Shown one piece after another: positions 36,056 to 49,830 of a DNA stretch of 64,000 nt. Location: assembly GCA_019155185.1 (NCBI GenBank), contig CM032817.1, positions 4,024,974 to 4,088,973 on the forward strand, written 5' to 3'. A model generated the notes under the pieces. It had not been told where the DNA came from. It did no database searches and saw only the letters and a list, made by a program, of their open reading frames with translations. Source of the stretch: Beaufortia kweichowensis. Taxonomy: Eukaryota > Chordata > Actinopteri > Cypriniformes > Gastromyzontidae. Position numbers and translations under genes: made by a program. Within the stretch, counting starts at the first letter, position 1. Each line of letters begins with the position of its first letter.

Positions 36056-39010
36056 AGACTATTCAATAAAACTGTAATAATTTCAACCAATTATTGTGTA
36101 TTATTACTGTGAAAAAGTATACAATATAACACACCACAGTAAAGTTTATCACTGCGAAGAATGCACTGCTAAAGTGACCAATACATATTTATACTTATTA
36201 TTTACCATAAGTATATTTACACTCTACAGAAAAAGCATCCACACGGTAAAGCATCCTAGGTTTCAACCTTTGGGAAAACAGGAGTACACTACTTCCTGCA
36301 GGCCTCTCGTCATTTAACCCAGCTATAATTTCAACTCATCTGACAATTTAATTGTCAACAACTTCAATTTGATGCCAAGAAATCTAAAATGAGACCTTCC
36401 TTCAGAGCCCTGAAAACCATTTGCAGCTATTGTAGAGGAAACGGATATTATGCGACTCTGGCCAGAAGTTGTTACCATTGACCTTGAGGAAGCTCCCCAC
36501 AAACCCAAAGTGTGCAGCGAGAAAGTCCAAACACCGCTTTATTGGCAGGGCTGTTTCTTTCCACAGCTTAGCTCCTCTTCCAAACCCCTCGCCACCCTAT
36601 TAAGATGTATTTATCATTTCAATTTCTCCATCTCACTGTATTTTCCTCATGCCTTCAATGTCGTGACGACCTCGTCTTTTCTTTGTCTTTAAAGCTGACT
36701 AAGAAAAAATAAAGTATACAGAATATGTTGTAAGTTTTCAAACGGTTCGGCTTGCATGACTCAAGACATGTTCAGAAACAATTACCTTCCACCTCCATAT
36801 TCTGTAAAAAAGATGAATATATCGACTGATATCTCTTTAAAAAGCCAGAACAGCTCACACATACAAGCAGCCCACACACAAAAAACATCCCACAAGAGAT
36901 CGATACCGAAGCATTTACTCATAACAGTGTTTTACTGAAAGTTCTATTGGCTGAGAGAATGCTGTATTTTTTACGCTTGTCAAGATGTCATTTAAACAGT
37001 GTTGTAATGAACAGTGGATGGGAATTAGCCTACAAATGACTGTGAATTATGTCTCCATAGACAAAAATATAATCTAAACAAAACTGTCTCAAGTGGTATT
37101 TGATGACACAGCTTATGTAAAGAATTGTGGGAGCGCTGCATTAAAGCTGGAGGATCTAGCAGAAAAACAGACATCCAGACTTCTCACCCATCACTCTGTC
37201 AACATGCAAGATTGAAAGACCACCGCACAACACGCCTGGTACATGTACATTCATGTTTCCTCTAACACTGGTAAAAAAAAAAGCGAGAGAGGGATCAGTC
37301 AACAACAGAAACTGTGGCAGTTTCGTGTTGTGGGTAGGAGAAGGACGTCTACAGTAATAAATGGATTTTGGATTAAAAGCAATTAAATTGAATTGGATAA
37401 ATGCTAAATAATTTGTATATGCAAAAACAAGTCCCACAAGAATAAGACTGGAGTTTAACACAGCTGACATAAATAAGCGTTCCAGATTTACCTTTGACAA
37501 AAAAGTTAAAACAGTGTAATTCGTTACATTTATTGCCTGGTCTTGTGCACATTTATCTTACCTGTAAGTGCTTTATATCAACCTAAATTTTGCTATTTTT
37601 AAAACTGAGAGAAGTTGAATTATTTATTTATTTTGATATATATATATATTATGCTGCAAGTCACTCTTAATAAAACAAAACATAAAAGGGCATTACACAC
37701 AGTTCCTACACACCTTTAGCACACTATCCTGCCAAATGTCTTGTTACACAATTCATGTCATTTGATGTTGGCAAAGTGCTTTAAACAGCAAAATACATCA
37801 GTCATGGTGTGTTAAGCTGGTCAAAACAGAGCTGAGTCACCAATCAAGCAAGTCACAGTGAATCAGACCTCATGTGAAGTCTGGACTGAGCACAAAGGTG
37901 TCAGTATTACTCCTGCTTTACCAGTTAGTGTCATAAGGACACACACACTCCACCTCATCGTGATCTGCATCCTATGGTGCAAAAAGCCCCGACAAATCAT
38001 GAGTCATCTCTGACAGATCTAATTGCGGCTATGGCGGGTACACATAGGCAGACAAACACACACATAAGCCAATCCACGTAGCGCTGTCCCCTATGACCAG
38101 CTATTCTGCCTGCAACAGATGGGAAAATCTCAAATTGTGTTTCTGGATTCTAGGCACAAAGAAGCATTCAACTAAGAGACAGCTAGAGCAGAGGTTCTGA
38201 AAGGCACAGCAGAGTCAGCGGGGGATAGAGCCAATAATACAAAGGTTGAGCTGTGTTAATAACTCCCAACATACAGAGAAATCACAAATCAGAATGTAGA
38301 AAATCCCAGAGCCCTACGACAAGTTAAACATAAATACTGTGAGATACTGGATTGAAATGAATCCATTTTTATTCCTCTATCTAACCCAAGCTACACACCG
38401 AAGGTTGAGAATCCTAACCCCTAGAGTTACAAATAAATAACAACTGATCACATGACCAAATAAAAAATAAACCACAAGCCCGTCGTTTAACAAAGAACAG
38501 GGAACGGGGTGAAATTACAACACAACCTGCATGTATTGAATAGAAAAGCACATGGCAAATTGAAGGCCTGAGGTTCTGGAAAATGATGCGCTGCTGTTGA
38601 GGAATGTAGATGAGATAACATGTCAGTCATTCTGTTGTGTTTTCCGACGACAACGTATAAGAAAAACAAACATTGTGGTTAGAAGGTTGGTATGGGCTTT
38701 AATGACTCACGGCTTTGACGGGCATAAAACAGAGATGCTATTCCAGCTTTTAGTGTGTATGTGTGCATCTGCAGCTAAGATGAAAATACTGTTTGTTTTT
38801 TTAAAACAAAACGACACTTTTAATGCAGGTAGAGCAGATGTCATCGTAAAAAGACGGCACAGTGCCATCTGGATGTATTCTGAACAGCTCCAATGCACAC
38901 ACCCATACATTGGGTGAATTACAATATAAAGCGTGTACACAGTTTATGCAACACAATAAATGTATCCAAGCTTATCTTTTTAACAATAAAGATGCTATAG
39001 GTCCACTTTC
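36056..39010. other. Unique non-coding sequence
   Basis: No gene or RNA. A short TA run lies near 37,637. Overlapping short frames near 36.4-38.9 kb lack coding character. Confidence 0.45.
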
Positions 39011-39062
39011 TAAAGGCCTTTCACACCAAGAACTATAACGACAACTATAATGATAACTATAT
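39011..39062. mobile_element. hAT-like MITE terminus fragment
   Basis: AAAGGCCTTTCACACCAAGA then ACTATAACGACAACTATAAT and GATAACTAT closely follow the terminal phrase of a cyprinid MITE remembered as 'ttcacaccaagaacgataactataacgataac'. The other end was not found. Confidence 0.5.
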
Positions 39063-39339
39063 TATCATTCTGTAGAGTATGTAGAATTACTCATTGCATT
39101 ATTATATAAGAAAACTTAAATACTGTATCTCTATAATATAATCTATCATTTCTAGCAATAAAAACACATTACTTCTTTTCATTTTTTCAATTTGACTACT
39201 TTGATGTTCCTAACTGAATAAATATTCAAAGACAGGAACACATACAAAATATTTTTATATGTACAATATATCTTGATGGAAATTCCTTTTGCAGTCAAAT
39301 TAAATTAATTGACCAACTTTGTGGCCAGTGTTTGGGCAC
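39063..39339. other. AT-rich non-coding sequence
   Basis: Nothing recognised. Confidence 0.4.
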
Positions 39340-39540
39340 ATTGCAAGGGTCACTGAACTATAATTTTCCCATTAGGTGGGAACAGAAATGTGATAAGCTT
39401 TGTTAAATTAGTGCCTGACTTATGATTACTGCGATCCTGTCAGCTCTGATTTCTGATTGTCTCCCGACAGCGTTCTCAATCGAAATGATTTAGTCGCGCG
39501 CTTCGAGGCACTTTGATTACTGTGAGAGAGTGCATGTCTG
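39340..39540. promoter_or_regulatory. Candidate conserved regulatory block
   Basis: Unique block with CCCATTAGGTGGGAAC, AAATTAGTGCC, CTTATGATTACTGC and CACTTTGATTACTGTG; the last two share TGATTACTG. It also has a CpG-rich TTTAGTCGCGCGCTTCG. Enhancer-like; nothing coding. Confidence 0.25.
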
Positions 39541-41714
39541 AACCCCAAAAATGATTACCATTTATATTGCCTGCAGTATTAGATACAAATTGTCCTTTTT
39601 CTCTTCCTCGGCCCACAATGCAACTCAGTTACACTTTCGCCTCGCTAGTCAAATAATGGGATTCTATTTCAACAACACGTTCGCCTCTTTAGGTTGCGGT
39701 TGTTCTCTGACATGCCCGTATTTCAGGAAATCAGTACTGCTGCCATCGATACTGGTGGAGAAAGCCTCCTATGAAAGTTTATGGCGGACATATATATCCC
39801 ATACCACTTTGGTTATCTATTTTGAATTCCCAATCCCGATGTAAGCACATGTGCTTTGCTATGATTTAGTGCCAGCATCTAATAGGCGTAGTGTTGCTGT
39901 ATCTCAGCATGGACACAATCAATGAGGGATATTGGAGCTGGAGGAGAAAGCAATCTCATCGCCTCGGCACGCTGTAACCAATAACCAAAGAGAATGGCAT
40001 TGAGGGTAGAATGGGAAGGACAAGGATGCCTGGAGCTTTAGGAAGCTATTTAAATTTGGTTATATACAGTAGGTGTGTAGAAGATATATCCCCCAAGATA
40101 TTTGCTTGCAGGAAAAACATTTGCAAGATGTCAATGAACCATTCAGGTAGAAGCTAGATCTTGATTTAATCTCTGTTGCAATAAGTGTTTTAGAATAAAG
40201 TCAGTGTCAAAGCCAATACAAGTTGATTTGTGTCATAATATTGATTTGTGTCTGGGTTAATGTTAAAAAAGTGAGTAATGTTGCAATGCTGCAACACATG
40301 TCCCTTCCCTAAATGATTTTCTTTAAATTATAAATCACACGATATATTGTATAGTAGAAACGCAACATGTCTCCTCAACAATTTGGAGATTCCATAGCAC
40401 AAACAATGTGGGAAGAATTATGCAACTAATTCAATGTTTAATTCTTTTAGTACTCCAAACAATTCTGGTTGTTTATATACATTTTCAAAATATATATATA
40501 TATTTTTGTTTACAAAAAGCACAGTACAAAAGCTTCAAAGTGTCAAAAACCTTGACATCTTAAAGAATAACCTTAAGAAAATAACAGATGTGCCACCAGA
40601 CATCCGAGCAAACCAACAGACGCTTAATCTCATTTGCCTTCCTAATATCCAGCAAACTAAGGAGAAAGTGATCTACACAGAAAGCTGGAGAGAAAGAGAG
40701 AGAGAGAGACAAACATGCTGATCACAGTAAATCAATTCATACCAGTGGGCGTGAAATGGTGCAGTTTCTTTCGAAAGCAGACACATAGTGACAGATTTTC
40801 TTTCCCTTGCGAATGCGCCAATGTTTAATTTCTTTCTCACAAATTTTGCAAGCTGCAAGTGAAGTTCCAGCTCTATAGTGACTCACAGACATATTGTGTC
40901 ACCCAGACAGTCCAGCTTTTCGGCCTGGTGCCACCGTAACATGTTCAGCCGGCTAATCCCTCAGCGATTCAGACACAGACCAGCTACAGACTTCACACGC
41001 AGAGGGGAGTACAGCTTCTCTTAAAGCACCGTGATGTAGGGGAGCGCGGCTCCTGCCAGCATCAGTCGGCCCTGAGGTCAAGTGAGTTCATTGCTTCAAC
41101 GGCGCCCTTTAGAGCGCGTGCCAGCTCACGATAAGAAGATTAGAGAAACCAAAACACGCTACACACCTGCTTCACACCGCAACTTCATGTAATACTGTGC
41201 CAAATCACCATTTAACCCCAGATAAAATATGTGTGTAATGCAGCGAGCCGTGATGCTGGTTTACAACATAGAATATAACCTTTAAAGAAAAACATGCACC
41301 AATAAACAAAAACAGTGGAAGCAAATGAAAGGCAACAAGCTGTGTAATAGAACTGATGCAATATTTTTGAGCTCTTACAAATGTAAACAACATCTGGTTT
41401 CATGTGTACTTACAGCAATGTTATGAGATGCACTGCGCTTTTATGACTATGAAACATTAAAACCAAACTTCTTAATTATTCATCTGACACTTAATAAAAA
41501 AGTTTATGAAGCGCTTACATTTGCACAAAACAACAAGGGTAGGCCAGCATAGACAATACAGCCATGATGCTGATTTCCTGTGACAATTTTTTTTTTTTGC
41601 ATTACATTATCCGGTTTAATACATGACTAGTAAGTAAATGACTGGACACAAAACAATCATTAAAAATATGAAATCTATAAATTCTATAAGTAGTACTGGT
41701 CCAGTAAACTTGCA
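39541..41714. other. Unique non-coding sequence
   Basis: No gene. Contains a short TA run (40,490), a short GA run (40,688) and a 12-base T run (41,588). The 97-codon frame at 39,551-39,844 has no motif. Confidence 0.4.
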
Positions 41715-41805
41715 ATACCTGGATAACCCGTGTTATTGGTTTTAGCGGTTGTTCCAAAGTTGGAATGTTGCAGCTGACCAATCAGAATCAAGCATTTGAT
41801 TATTT
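41715..41805 (-). repeat. Diverged dispersed repeat with TGATTGGTCAGCT core
   Basis: GCAGCTGACCAATCAGAATCAAGC here is, in reverse complement, similar to GCAGCTGATTGGTCAGCTTT at about 63,559, and both adjoin AACAT. From memory, fish DNA repeats contain 'gctgaccaatcagaatcaagcattc'. The shared core could also be an inverted CCAAT box. Confidence 0.35.
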
Positions 41806-43585
41806 AAGTATTTGTATTCATCTTGTAAAATTTAGCAAAAAGTGCTCAGTTATAATATCAGAAATATACTGTATTGTGATAAACATGGTAGCATGCTATT
41901 CTGAACATACATTAGCCAAAGACAGATGTATGTAAAGACAGCCGACAATGGGCAGACATGCAATACACAAATCCACAGCTTCTCCTGATTGGCCAAATAC
42001 CTTAGGGAAGCCTTGATAATTGTGTATAACACCATGCCCAGCTGAACTAATGGAAAGCAGGTGCACAGATGCAGAATGTGGACCACTGCCTTTCTAAACT
42101 TCCACCTATCATATACTCCCAGCATGCACGGGAATAGGCATTCAGGAGGTGGGCTACAGAAGAGAATCTTTCTTTCTCCATGCAAGATAAATAGGAGCAA
42201 TTAACCGTATCATACACTTACACTCCCTCAGACTCTATAGATAATAGAAATCGCTCATTGTGGCTTGAACATCCCAACAGGGGCTTTGAGAATTAGCGTT
42301 TTGAAAAGGCTGATGAGAAAGTGCGCACCGTTTAAATAATCAGTGCAGAAGACACTATAACCTACATGAGAGTCTGTATGCGGCGCAAAATACTGTGTTT
42401 AAGTGATTGTACGGCCGTTTATAATAAAGCGGGCTGCATATGGTACAGTCGGGTACTCTGCTGGGAACACAGCCCTGTAGAGCTGCCAAACGCAGCAGTT
42501 CCCTCTGTTCAGACTGGCTGTATTAAGAGCCGTGTACGAGAGGGTGCTAGAAGCAGAAAGAAAATGAGAAAGCTTTATTCCCTTTGGTCCAATTTAGGGA
42601 GAATGCATATCTGGTCAAAGTAGTTAGTGCACAGCACATTCGCAGCTTGCACATCCTAAACACGGAGGTGTGAAAAGATCAGATTTTCCCATTGTGTAAA
42701 GTTCACATGGGGGGAATAAACACAATGACGGGCTGCTTTGTATCCTGCTTTGTTGCAGCACCCGTTACACGTTAAGGAATTATGCAAAATTGCACAAATG
42801 CACTTCTGCAAAATCTGCTGAATGCAATTTGCATGCATCTTGTGGGTCAGATCAGAGTACTAAGTTGTGGAAGATGCGGCAGACAAAAGCGATCTGTACA
42901 TCTTTACTCCACTAGTGTGATACAGGCACCTGAATCAGCTTTTTAGAAAGTGTTTCTATTGTTGGTTCTAACTCCCTTCCCCATCGTTTCATCAGAATTT
43001 GAAGAATTACCGCTGCCATGATCAATAGAAAATGTACACAAACATCCATTTTCTCTAAAACCTCATTTACCTCTGGTATTGAGCGCTGAAAACAATACCA
43101 AAGAAAATGCAAACAATATCAGCACAGATAAAGACTGGTTAAATGACACTGTGGGCGGTTAGTGAACAAAATGAAGATGCACGTGCTAAAACAACATGCA
43201 AATACAGTGGCTGTTTAGTAAATTTACTTATAGTCTCTATGACCATTAAGGAAGATCATGACAAAAAGAAAGTGATGATACAGCCATAACCAAGTATAAG
43301 CAGTAATAAGCAGATATCTCGGTCATAGGAGATGGTTTTTCATCTAAAACATTGCTGCATTTGGACTTTCTAATAGTGCTGGAAAGCAGATATACATAGC
43401 CAATGGGAATGCTCTCTCTGATGCTGACATTAGTGTAAAAATGTACAACCTAAATTATTCATGATACATATGTCATGCATTAGTATGACTGCTTGTGCAT
43501 TTCCCTCTGCTACTAGATACAAGTTACTGGTGTCAATTCACTTCTTCTTGGAGCTTAAAAACCCTGAGTATTGTTCACCAGCTTT
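41806..43585. other. Unique non-coding sequence
   Basis: No gene recognised. The minus frame at 41,850-42,200 (116 codons) shows no domain or coherent hydrophobic pattern. Confidence 0.4.
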
Positions 43586-43665
43586 GCTGTAGCTCAACTG
43601 GTAGAGTATTGCATTAGTAATGAAAGGTCATGGATTAGATATTTGATTCCCAGGAAATTGAAATC
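43586..43665 (+). mobile_element. Decayed tRNA-derived SINE head
   Basis: A-box-like TAGCTCAACTGGTAGAG, then CATTAGTAATGAAAGGTCAT and a degraded B box ATATTTGATTCCCAGG. The order and spacing match a tRNA-like head. The CATTAG-aa-GAAAG phrase also matches the SINE at 4,257, so the two are copies of one family. The tRNA would not fold, so this is not a tRNA gene. Confidence 0.6.
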
Positions 43666-43724
43666 CTAGTATAAAGTAAAGCTTGCATGTACTGTACAGT
43701 CAAGTCACAATTTCTTAAATTATT

Positions 43725-43730
<6 letters not shown>

Positions 43731-43762
<32 letters not shown>
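43731..43762. repeat. (TC)n microsatellite, 32 bp
   Basis: A pure TC run. Confidence 0.95.
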
Positions 43763-43765
<3 letters not shown>

Positions 43766-46112
43766 ATAAATAGATACTGAGGGGTGCATATATCTATATA
43801 GAAACCCTAGCAGAATAATATTAAAGAGAGATTTTGCCCATGAAATGCATTTCTGAGTAAACATCCCAAAACTGCTGCAAGAAATAAACACCACCACATG
43901 ACACAATATTCAGCAAGTTATCAACAGCCTGTTGTCAAGTTGTCTACTTGCATACCAGTTTTTCTCAACATCTATAGTCATCCTAAAATAAATCTACAGA
44001 TAAAAGAGCAATACTGCCCTTTGGAGATTAAGCAGACAACAAAAAAACAACATTGTTAAGATTTTCTGACTAAAGGGACTAAAATCTACGTAACTAGCAA
44101 CTCAAAATAGCACATCCAAACTATTAAACTGCTGACAAAAACTCTTATTCTGCTTTATTCCAAACATCCAAATTCTAAAACGGTGTACTTGACAAAACTG
44201 AACAATCATGTCTGGGAGAGAAATACACCAAAGCTGTCAAAAAGCTCATGCAGTCAAACATCCCTAGTAGGACCCTGGGCTCTTTCAAAAACAAGAATGC
44301 ATGTTTCCTCTGCCAGGACATCTGTGGACATCTTATAAAAATGTTGGTAAACCACTAGCGGCACATTTTGGGGTCAACCTCCCTCATGAATATTCAACAA
44401 CACTTCCTGCTCATTAGCATGCAGGCAGTCCCGGCTTCAAGAGCGAACACTGTGGCCACTTTCAGTCTCAAACTCAAATGAACCAAGTCGAAATCTTTGG
44501 AGAGCACCTCTTCATCAATACTTCACCCATCTAATTCAAGCAAGCACTCAGTGTTTCGATTGTATACCTGCTTCTTTCCATTAGCGTACAGTGTATGATT
44601 ATGATTAATGGTGCATGCTGAGGAAAAAGGGTAAGCCACTACAGATGATCAAAGCTGTCTGTCCGCACAACACTTTTATTCACTGCAACAGGCAAATGGA
44701 AGGAACAAAGTCGGTCCAGCAGTCTTTCTGTGCTTGTCCATTTATGTCTGTATTTGGTGAGAGCTTGAACTCTGGTTGTAAGGAAAAGGTCATCGGGTAT
44801 AAAACAGAGCTAACACACTGAAAAGGAAACGTCTACTCTATTAACATTTATCCACACACCAAAATGTTCATTTTTTACCAAATTTCAGAATATTTTAGAT
44901 TTTCACGTCTTTGCTGCTGTCTTTTCATGTGATTTAGTTTTTATCAGTATTAGTATTTAAGCATTTTTGATAAAATATCTAATGATTAAAGTTACTTAAA
45001 ACTTTTGTCCAGTTACATGTTCTAACAAGGCATGATACAAAGTTTCCAACAAGATATTTTTTCTTTTGATATTGGAAACATTTTTAACGTTAAGTTAATA
45101 ATAGTTGACAATAGGTTGGACTATGGAGCACAATGCTGCAGAAATAGAAACCAAACAAAATAAAATACACAGATAAGAGACAGTATTATACATGACTTTC
45201 ATCATCTCACATATGTCTTTCTATACATTTATGTGACATATATCTGCTTATCCACATAAATTGCCATTGAAACAATATAATAACAGAGCAAAGATAATGC
45301 AGACTTTGCAGAATCCTCCAAAACATAGTGAAACATTACCAGAGTGACATTTGGTGCATGAATAAACATTAAAAATATGAAAAAAACTTCCAAGAAAAAT
45401 CTGGTTATACAGTAGTTTGTTTTACCATTATATTCATCCCTAAAGCAGAAGTCTGCACCTGCAGCACACACACACGGACATTCATCTTTCTGTACGTTTT
45501 CCTCCACCGCTAAAGAGCTAATATGGGACCTCCTGGTAGATCTAAAACAGGTAGAACAATAAGACGGCACTCTGTGTTTTATCAGCCCCTAATGATGCTG
45601 CAGGTGTCTGGCCTGATGGATTACTGGGTGTCTTTTGCAGGTTAGGTGCTTTTGGGAGTAAGATGGCTTATCATAGGTACCTCATTATCCAGAATCAGGT
45701 CAGCAGGACTCCATCCAGATCAAACAGCACACACGTTCTGCTCATAGCCGTTGGCCAACTGTTAAAAACTAATCACACTTTAGAGCAGGAGTTCCACTCT
45801 CACCTGCACCGTGACCGACATAAGGCCAGTGTCCTAGATGTAGAATATAGAGCAAACCTGAGAGACTGACCAACTTTTCCCAGTGTGAAGGTTTTACTTC
45901 TGACAATTATTACCCAAACTCGACAGCTTACTCCAAAGACATAAACAGCTTTTTTGCTTACTCTGCTATTAAAGGAAATCGAAAAAGAGAGGCATACGAC
46001 ATTGAACGATAGTGCACATGCTTCGAAATGCAAAGGTGGTGCCTAGGGAGGGTGACCCTAATTTAATTCTGGATTGCGTCGGCATCCCAAACCTTTCCTT
46101 TCTTGTTAACTA
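43763..46112. other. Unique non-coding sequence
   Basis: No gene. The stretch 44,340-44,600 is unique and less AT-rich (CATTAGCATGCAGGC, CATGAATATTC) and might be regulatory. Remaining frames are short and featureless. Confidence 0.4.
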
Positions 46113-46294
46113 CAAAGTCAGAAAAAAGTACAAAAGCTGTCATAGGGTCAGTACATTTTACAAAGGTATTAATTTGTACTATTTAGGTACAAATATGTAT
46201 TTTTGAGGTATCAATATGTACCTTTAAGCTACTAATATGCACTCTTAAGGTACAAAGTAGTACTCCAGCATTTGTACCATTTTTTCTGAGAGTG
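46113..46294. mobile_element. CACTA (EnSpm)-type MITE
   Basis: The right end TTGTACCATTTTTTCTGAGAGTG and the left end CAAAGTCAGAAAAAAGTACAAA are inverted copies (CACTCTCAGAAAAAA on reading inward). The body is made of GGTAC-centred repeats (TTTAGGTACAAATATG, CAATATGTACCTTTAAG, TTAAGGTACAAAG). TA flanks both ends. From memory this matches the abundant cyprinid EnSpm-type MITE. It is non-coding. Confidence 0.7.
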
Positions 46295-46472
46295 TACATT
46301 TTAAAAATAGAAACTAAACTGTTGTATATACAAAATGCACAAATGTTGTGTTTAAACCCAACAAAACAGCTGGTGTGAAGCACCTCATCAGTTCTACATT
46401 GCTAATGGCCTTTTCAGCTACTTTCTACCAGAGAGGACGCAGATGTGCTTCACGATGAACCATACATCTTAC
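46295..46472. other. Unique non-coding sequence
   Basis: Spacer between the MITE and the candidate exon; on the minus strand it would be the intron following that exon. Confidence 0.4.
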
Positions 46473-46582
46473 CTTTTTCTGGTCCTCCAGCTTTTGACTT
46501 GTGGACTTCTTTACGTGCTTGCTGGTTTCAGGCGGTACATCCATCCCCGGTGAGTGCGGTAATATCTCCAAGAGAGACACAG
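46473..46582 (-). CDS. Candidate minus-strand coding exon (unrecognised protein)
   Basis: On the minus strand a good acceptor, CTCTTTCTGTCTAG, ends at 46,583 and an excellent donor, AAAAAG|GTAAGATG, begins at 46,472. The 110-bp interval is open in one frame (phase 1 in, phase 0 out): VSLLEILPHSP, then GMDVPPETSKHVKK, then STSQKLEDQKK. The lysine-rich, hydrophilic C-terminal half is unlike the usual translation of AT-rich intergenic DNA. An alternative acceptor after CTCTTGGAG gives a 93-bp phase-0 exon (46,473-46,565), which would join in frame to the candidate first exon at 54,804. An internal ATG (46,544) in context CCGGGGATGG could also start a first exon. No family was recognised; chance occurrence remains possible. 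Confidence 0.25.
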
Positions 46583-49555
46583 CTAGACAGAAAGAGCTAT
46601 ATGCCAAACTTGTGGGGGAAAAAAGAGGTGGCTAGAGGCAGCCAGAATATTCCTTTCCCTGGGTCACATCTTCTCTCGGGCTGAGGTGGGTCTTTCAGGA
46701 AGAATAGGAGACACAGAACAAAGAGGAACGGAGACACACCCGGAATTATCGAGACACAAACCTCGTCAGCAGGACGAAAAGACCAGCATCCTGTCCGCAC
46801 GTGAAAACATCCATTCAGAAGTTTGTAATTTCCAGCTGGTAAATCCAAGCGTGCAAGTTTTTGTAGTCCACCTCAAGTAGTGTCCTTGGTCCTCACATCT
46901 GTAAAACAGGCACATTTTGTAAGATTCAAGAGAGAAATACAGAAGGCAGACAGCATCTTTTGCATCCCAGCATTCCAAATACCAAGTTGCTTCACCAAAA
47001 ATAGCTAATTCTCAAAATCAATTTTCCCAGAGGTGTTTTTGCATATCACAGTAAGTTTTGTTACTAGTGTTACTCTTCATATATGAAACAATATGCTGTT
47101 TGTTCTTTGGCATGTGATTATTTTTACCCTTCTTTTTCACAAACCACTGAAGAAAGGAAGGATTGAGTCACGCTAGGGTTATACAAGGCATTCTGGAAGA
47201 GGGAAGAGGCCAAGCTCTGAGCAATTACCACAGGATCGATGGTTGGCCTTGTCTGCCCTTTTGGCACACTTCAAAACATTGGCTTGTCAAATGGCGTTTG
47301 ACTTGCATGATGTTAGAAGTTCATGGACACCACTATAAAGTAAAATGACAGAGATGTGTTCTGCTTCTAAATGATATTTGGGACTAAGCTATATTTTTAG
47401 GGTTTGGATTTCATTAATAATAGTTCTTAAACCTCGGTATTTATTGACTAGTGACTATTTGTAGAAACGCTTCCATTTAAACATCCTTCTATGGCCAGAA
47501 TTCTTTTTTTTATTTTTCCATCTAAATCTAAAATACACTGCATTTTCATAGATTTTGTAAAATATTTTTTTATTTGTATATTATCAGATTTTTTAAATTA
47601 CACCTAAAGAACAAAGCAAAGCACACTGGTCAGTCCAGACCAGCATCCTCTTTCTAGTTGCATCTGAGAAATTACTGTGACAACCGAATCTTTAAATAGA
47701 CTTGAACCAGTTCAATTGAAACAAAACGTCCAAATAAACCAATTTGCTTGCAATGCTATTTGGTTGTAGTCGTCTGTTTTCCTTAAAGCAATAAAATAAT
47801 AAACAGAAATAAGTCATGCACCTTCTTTACAGTTTGTTAAAGACTATCAACAGTTATTACAATAATACGCCTTGCTAACGAAAGCATTCCTGAATCAACA
47901 AATACACCCAAATCTACATGCTGCATCTGCCTTACGCCAAATCCACACTGCATCATTTCAAGTCTCCTCAGCATATCGATTATCTGCATTATTCATTAGT
48001 GCTAATTGTTTTTATCTTCCCTTGAATTTGTAGCATCTATGCTTCCTACATGGTTTGGCAAAATCAATATATGTTTTGTATTTCCTTGAATAACACCTGA
48101 GAATACCTCTGTCAGCATCTATGCATTACTTAGATGATATTAGACACATACAGGTTGTCAAAATGAATAGATAAAACCACTTATGATGATTGAAAAGCTA
48201 TTGTACAACGCATAAGGACCTCACTCTACCTGTCGGCTAAATTGCTGTCAGTTTGAAGAGGAAAACAACGGCTATTACTATTTTAAGAGCAGGACGTTGC
48301 GTATTCCAAAAAAAGAAACGTACACACTGAAATCTGTCCCAGTGTGATCTATATGTACATATAAAATGTAGGTGTCCTTGTAATGAATTTGCTGGATCCC
48401 TCCCTCACCAGAAGCATTAAATGGGAAGCAAAGCAGTGTAATTATAGAGAATTTTGTAGACCAGAACCTTGTGTCCACACAGCTCCCTATAATTAGAGAA
48501 ACTGGTGCAAATGTAAAACAAATGGTGCGGGTATGTGCATCATCTCCATCATCTACTATAGATCTGCTGCACTTCTGAACTGAAGCCTCCTATTAAACCA
48601 ATCGGGAGAAAAATCATATTAGCTGTCTGAATAATAATGTGCTAATTCAAACAGGTCACACAGGTAGATGTTTGATTTGGTTCCACCAAATTGTTGTTTT
48701 TTGAAATACCAAATTACAGTAACTTACACAGTAAAAATATTTATTCTGCCTAACTTTTTTTAAACAATGATGTCTTTTCAATATAACTAACTGAATCATG
48801 AGGTCAGACTACTGTACCATACTGTACATATTCAGTAGATGTTTCCTTACGTGAAACAACAGGGCAAACTGTTAACAGACAAGTATTTCTGAAATTCACA
48901 ATTCTGGGCTTGATGTAGTTTTTAATTTCATACGTTTTTATTGTGAGTATAGTGTGGTGTGGATTGTGTGTGAATCTTATAGTCTTCTCCTCTGCCCTTT
49001 TCCTGATATTTAGCATTCACTGGGCATTACTGAGATAGTCAATGAGCTAGAGTATATTCAATAAAATATGATTCATTGGCTTGGCCTCTGTATTGCCACT
49101 TTAATTTGCAAAGATGTAAATAGCTATGGTGGCCTTCAAATGATTTCCTCAGGGAAAAGTGACCCTTGTACTGTCTCATATCTCTCAGATCAGAGGTCAG
49201 TGGCATTGAAAACACCCATCGGATCATAGGGGTCCCTTGAGGGCATCCCATAATGCAATTGATATTGAACATTAAAAAGCTTTATATTATCTGGTATGAT
49301 TAAATAGCTAACCAAATAATAATATTAATAATAATGAAAATAAAGTACTGAAATGCAAATATGCCTTGGTTTTGTTTTGAAATTGACTAGTAATTAAACA
49401 CTTGGCAGCTGCAGCGTTGAACGTGCTGGAGTGTAAAAGACTTGAGATAAGATTAAACTCCACACCTCACACCTCACACACAAACACATTTACATAGAAA
49501 TACACACACAAACGCACAAAAACATTTTTCCCAGCCCGGCATGTGTCCACCAGGG
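46583..49555. other. Unique non-coding sequence
   Basis: The minus frame at 46,597-46,848 (83 codons) sits just upstream of the candidate exon and has one hydrophobic stretch (VSPFLFVLCLLFFL), but no signal or anchor logic is evident. The rest is AT-rich with no recognised gene or repeat. Confidence 0.4.
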
Positions 49556-49559
49556 ATCA

Positions 49560-49830
49560 AATGAAACCCCAGACAGCCGCACGATTATCACACAATAAAC
49601 GTGTAATTATCAACCGAGCTTTCGAACCTGTCCTCCCTGTACTCGCAAAGACAAAAGATATGTTTTATTTCCAAAGCAATAAATTGATTTCACTGCTTTC
49701 CCCAGAGTGATTTATTCCCTGTTGCGGGTTTATAGAGGAGAATCTGCAGGAAGAGCGGCCGTGAGTGAGGCACGTTCCGGAGATAAACGAGAGGAGCTGT
49801 AACATCACTCTAAATGCATGCCAAGCTATA
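49560..49830. promoter_or_regulatory. Candidate conserved regulatory block
   Basis: Unique block with CACACAATAAACGTGTAATT (HOX/FOX-like), GCACGATTATC, CAATAAATTGATTTC (PBX/HOX-like), CAGAGTGATTTATTCC, and a CpG-containing AAGAGCGGCCGTGAGTGAGG. Enhancer-like texture only. Confidence 0.28.

Noticed and set aside
39808..39825. CTTTGGTTATCTA, 13 bases like mature miR-9
   Set aside because: No complementary star arm (TAGATAACC-like) occurs within hairpin distance, so no precursor can fold.
43586..43665. Possible tRNA gene
   Set aside because: A and B boxes are present but degraded, acceptor and anticodon stems do not pair, and the text matches the SINE at 4,257.
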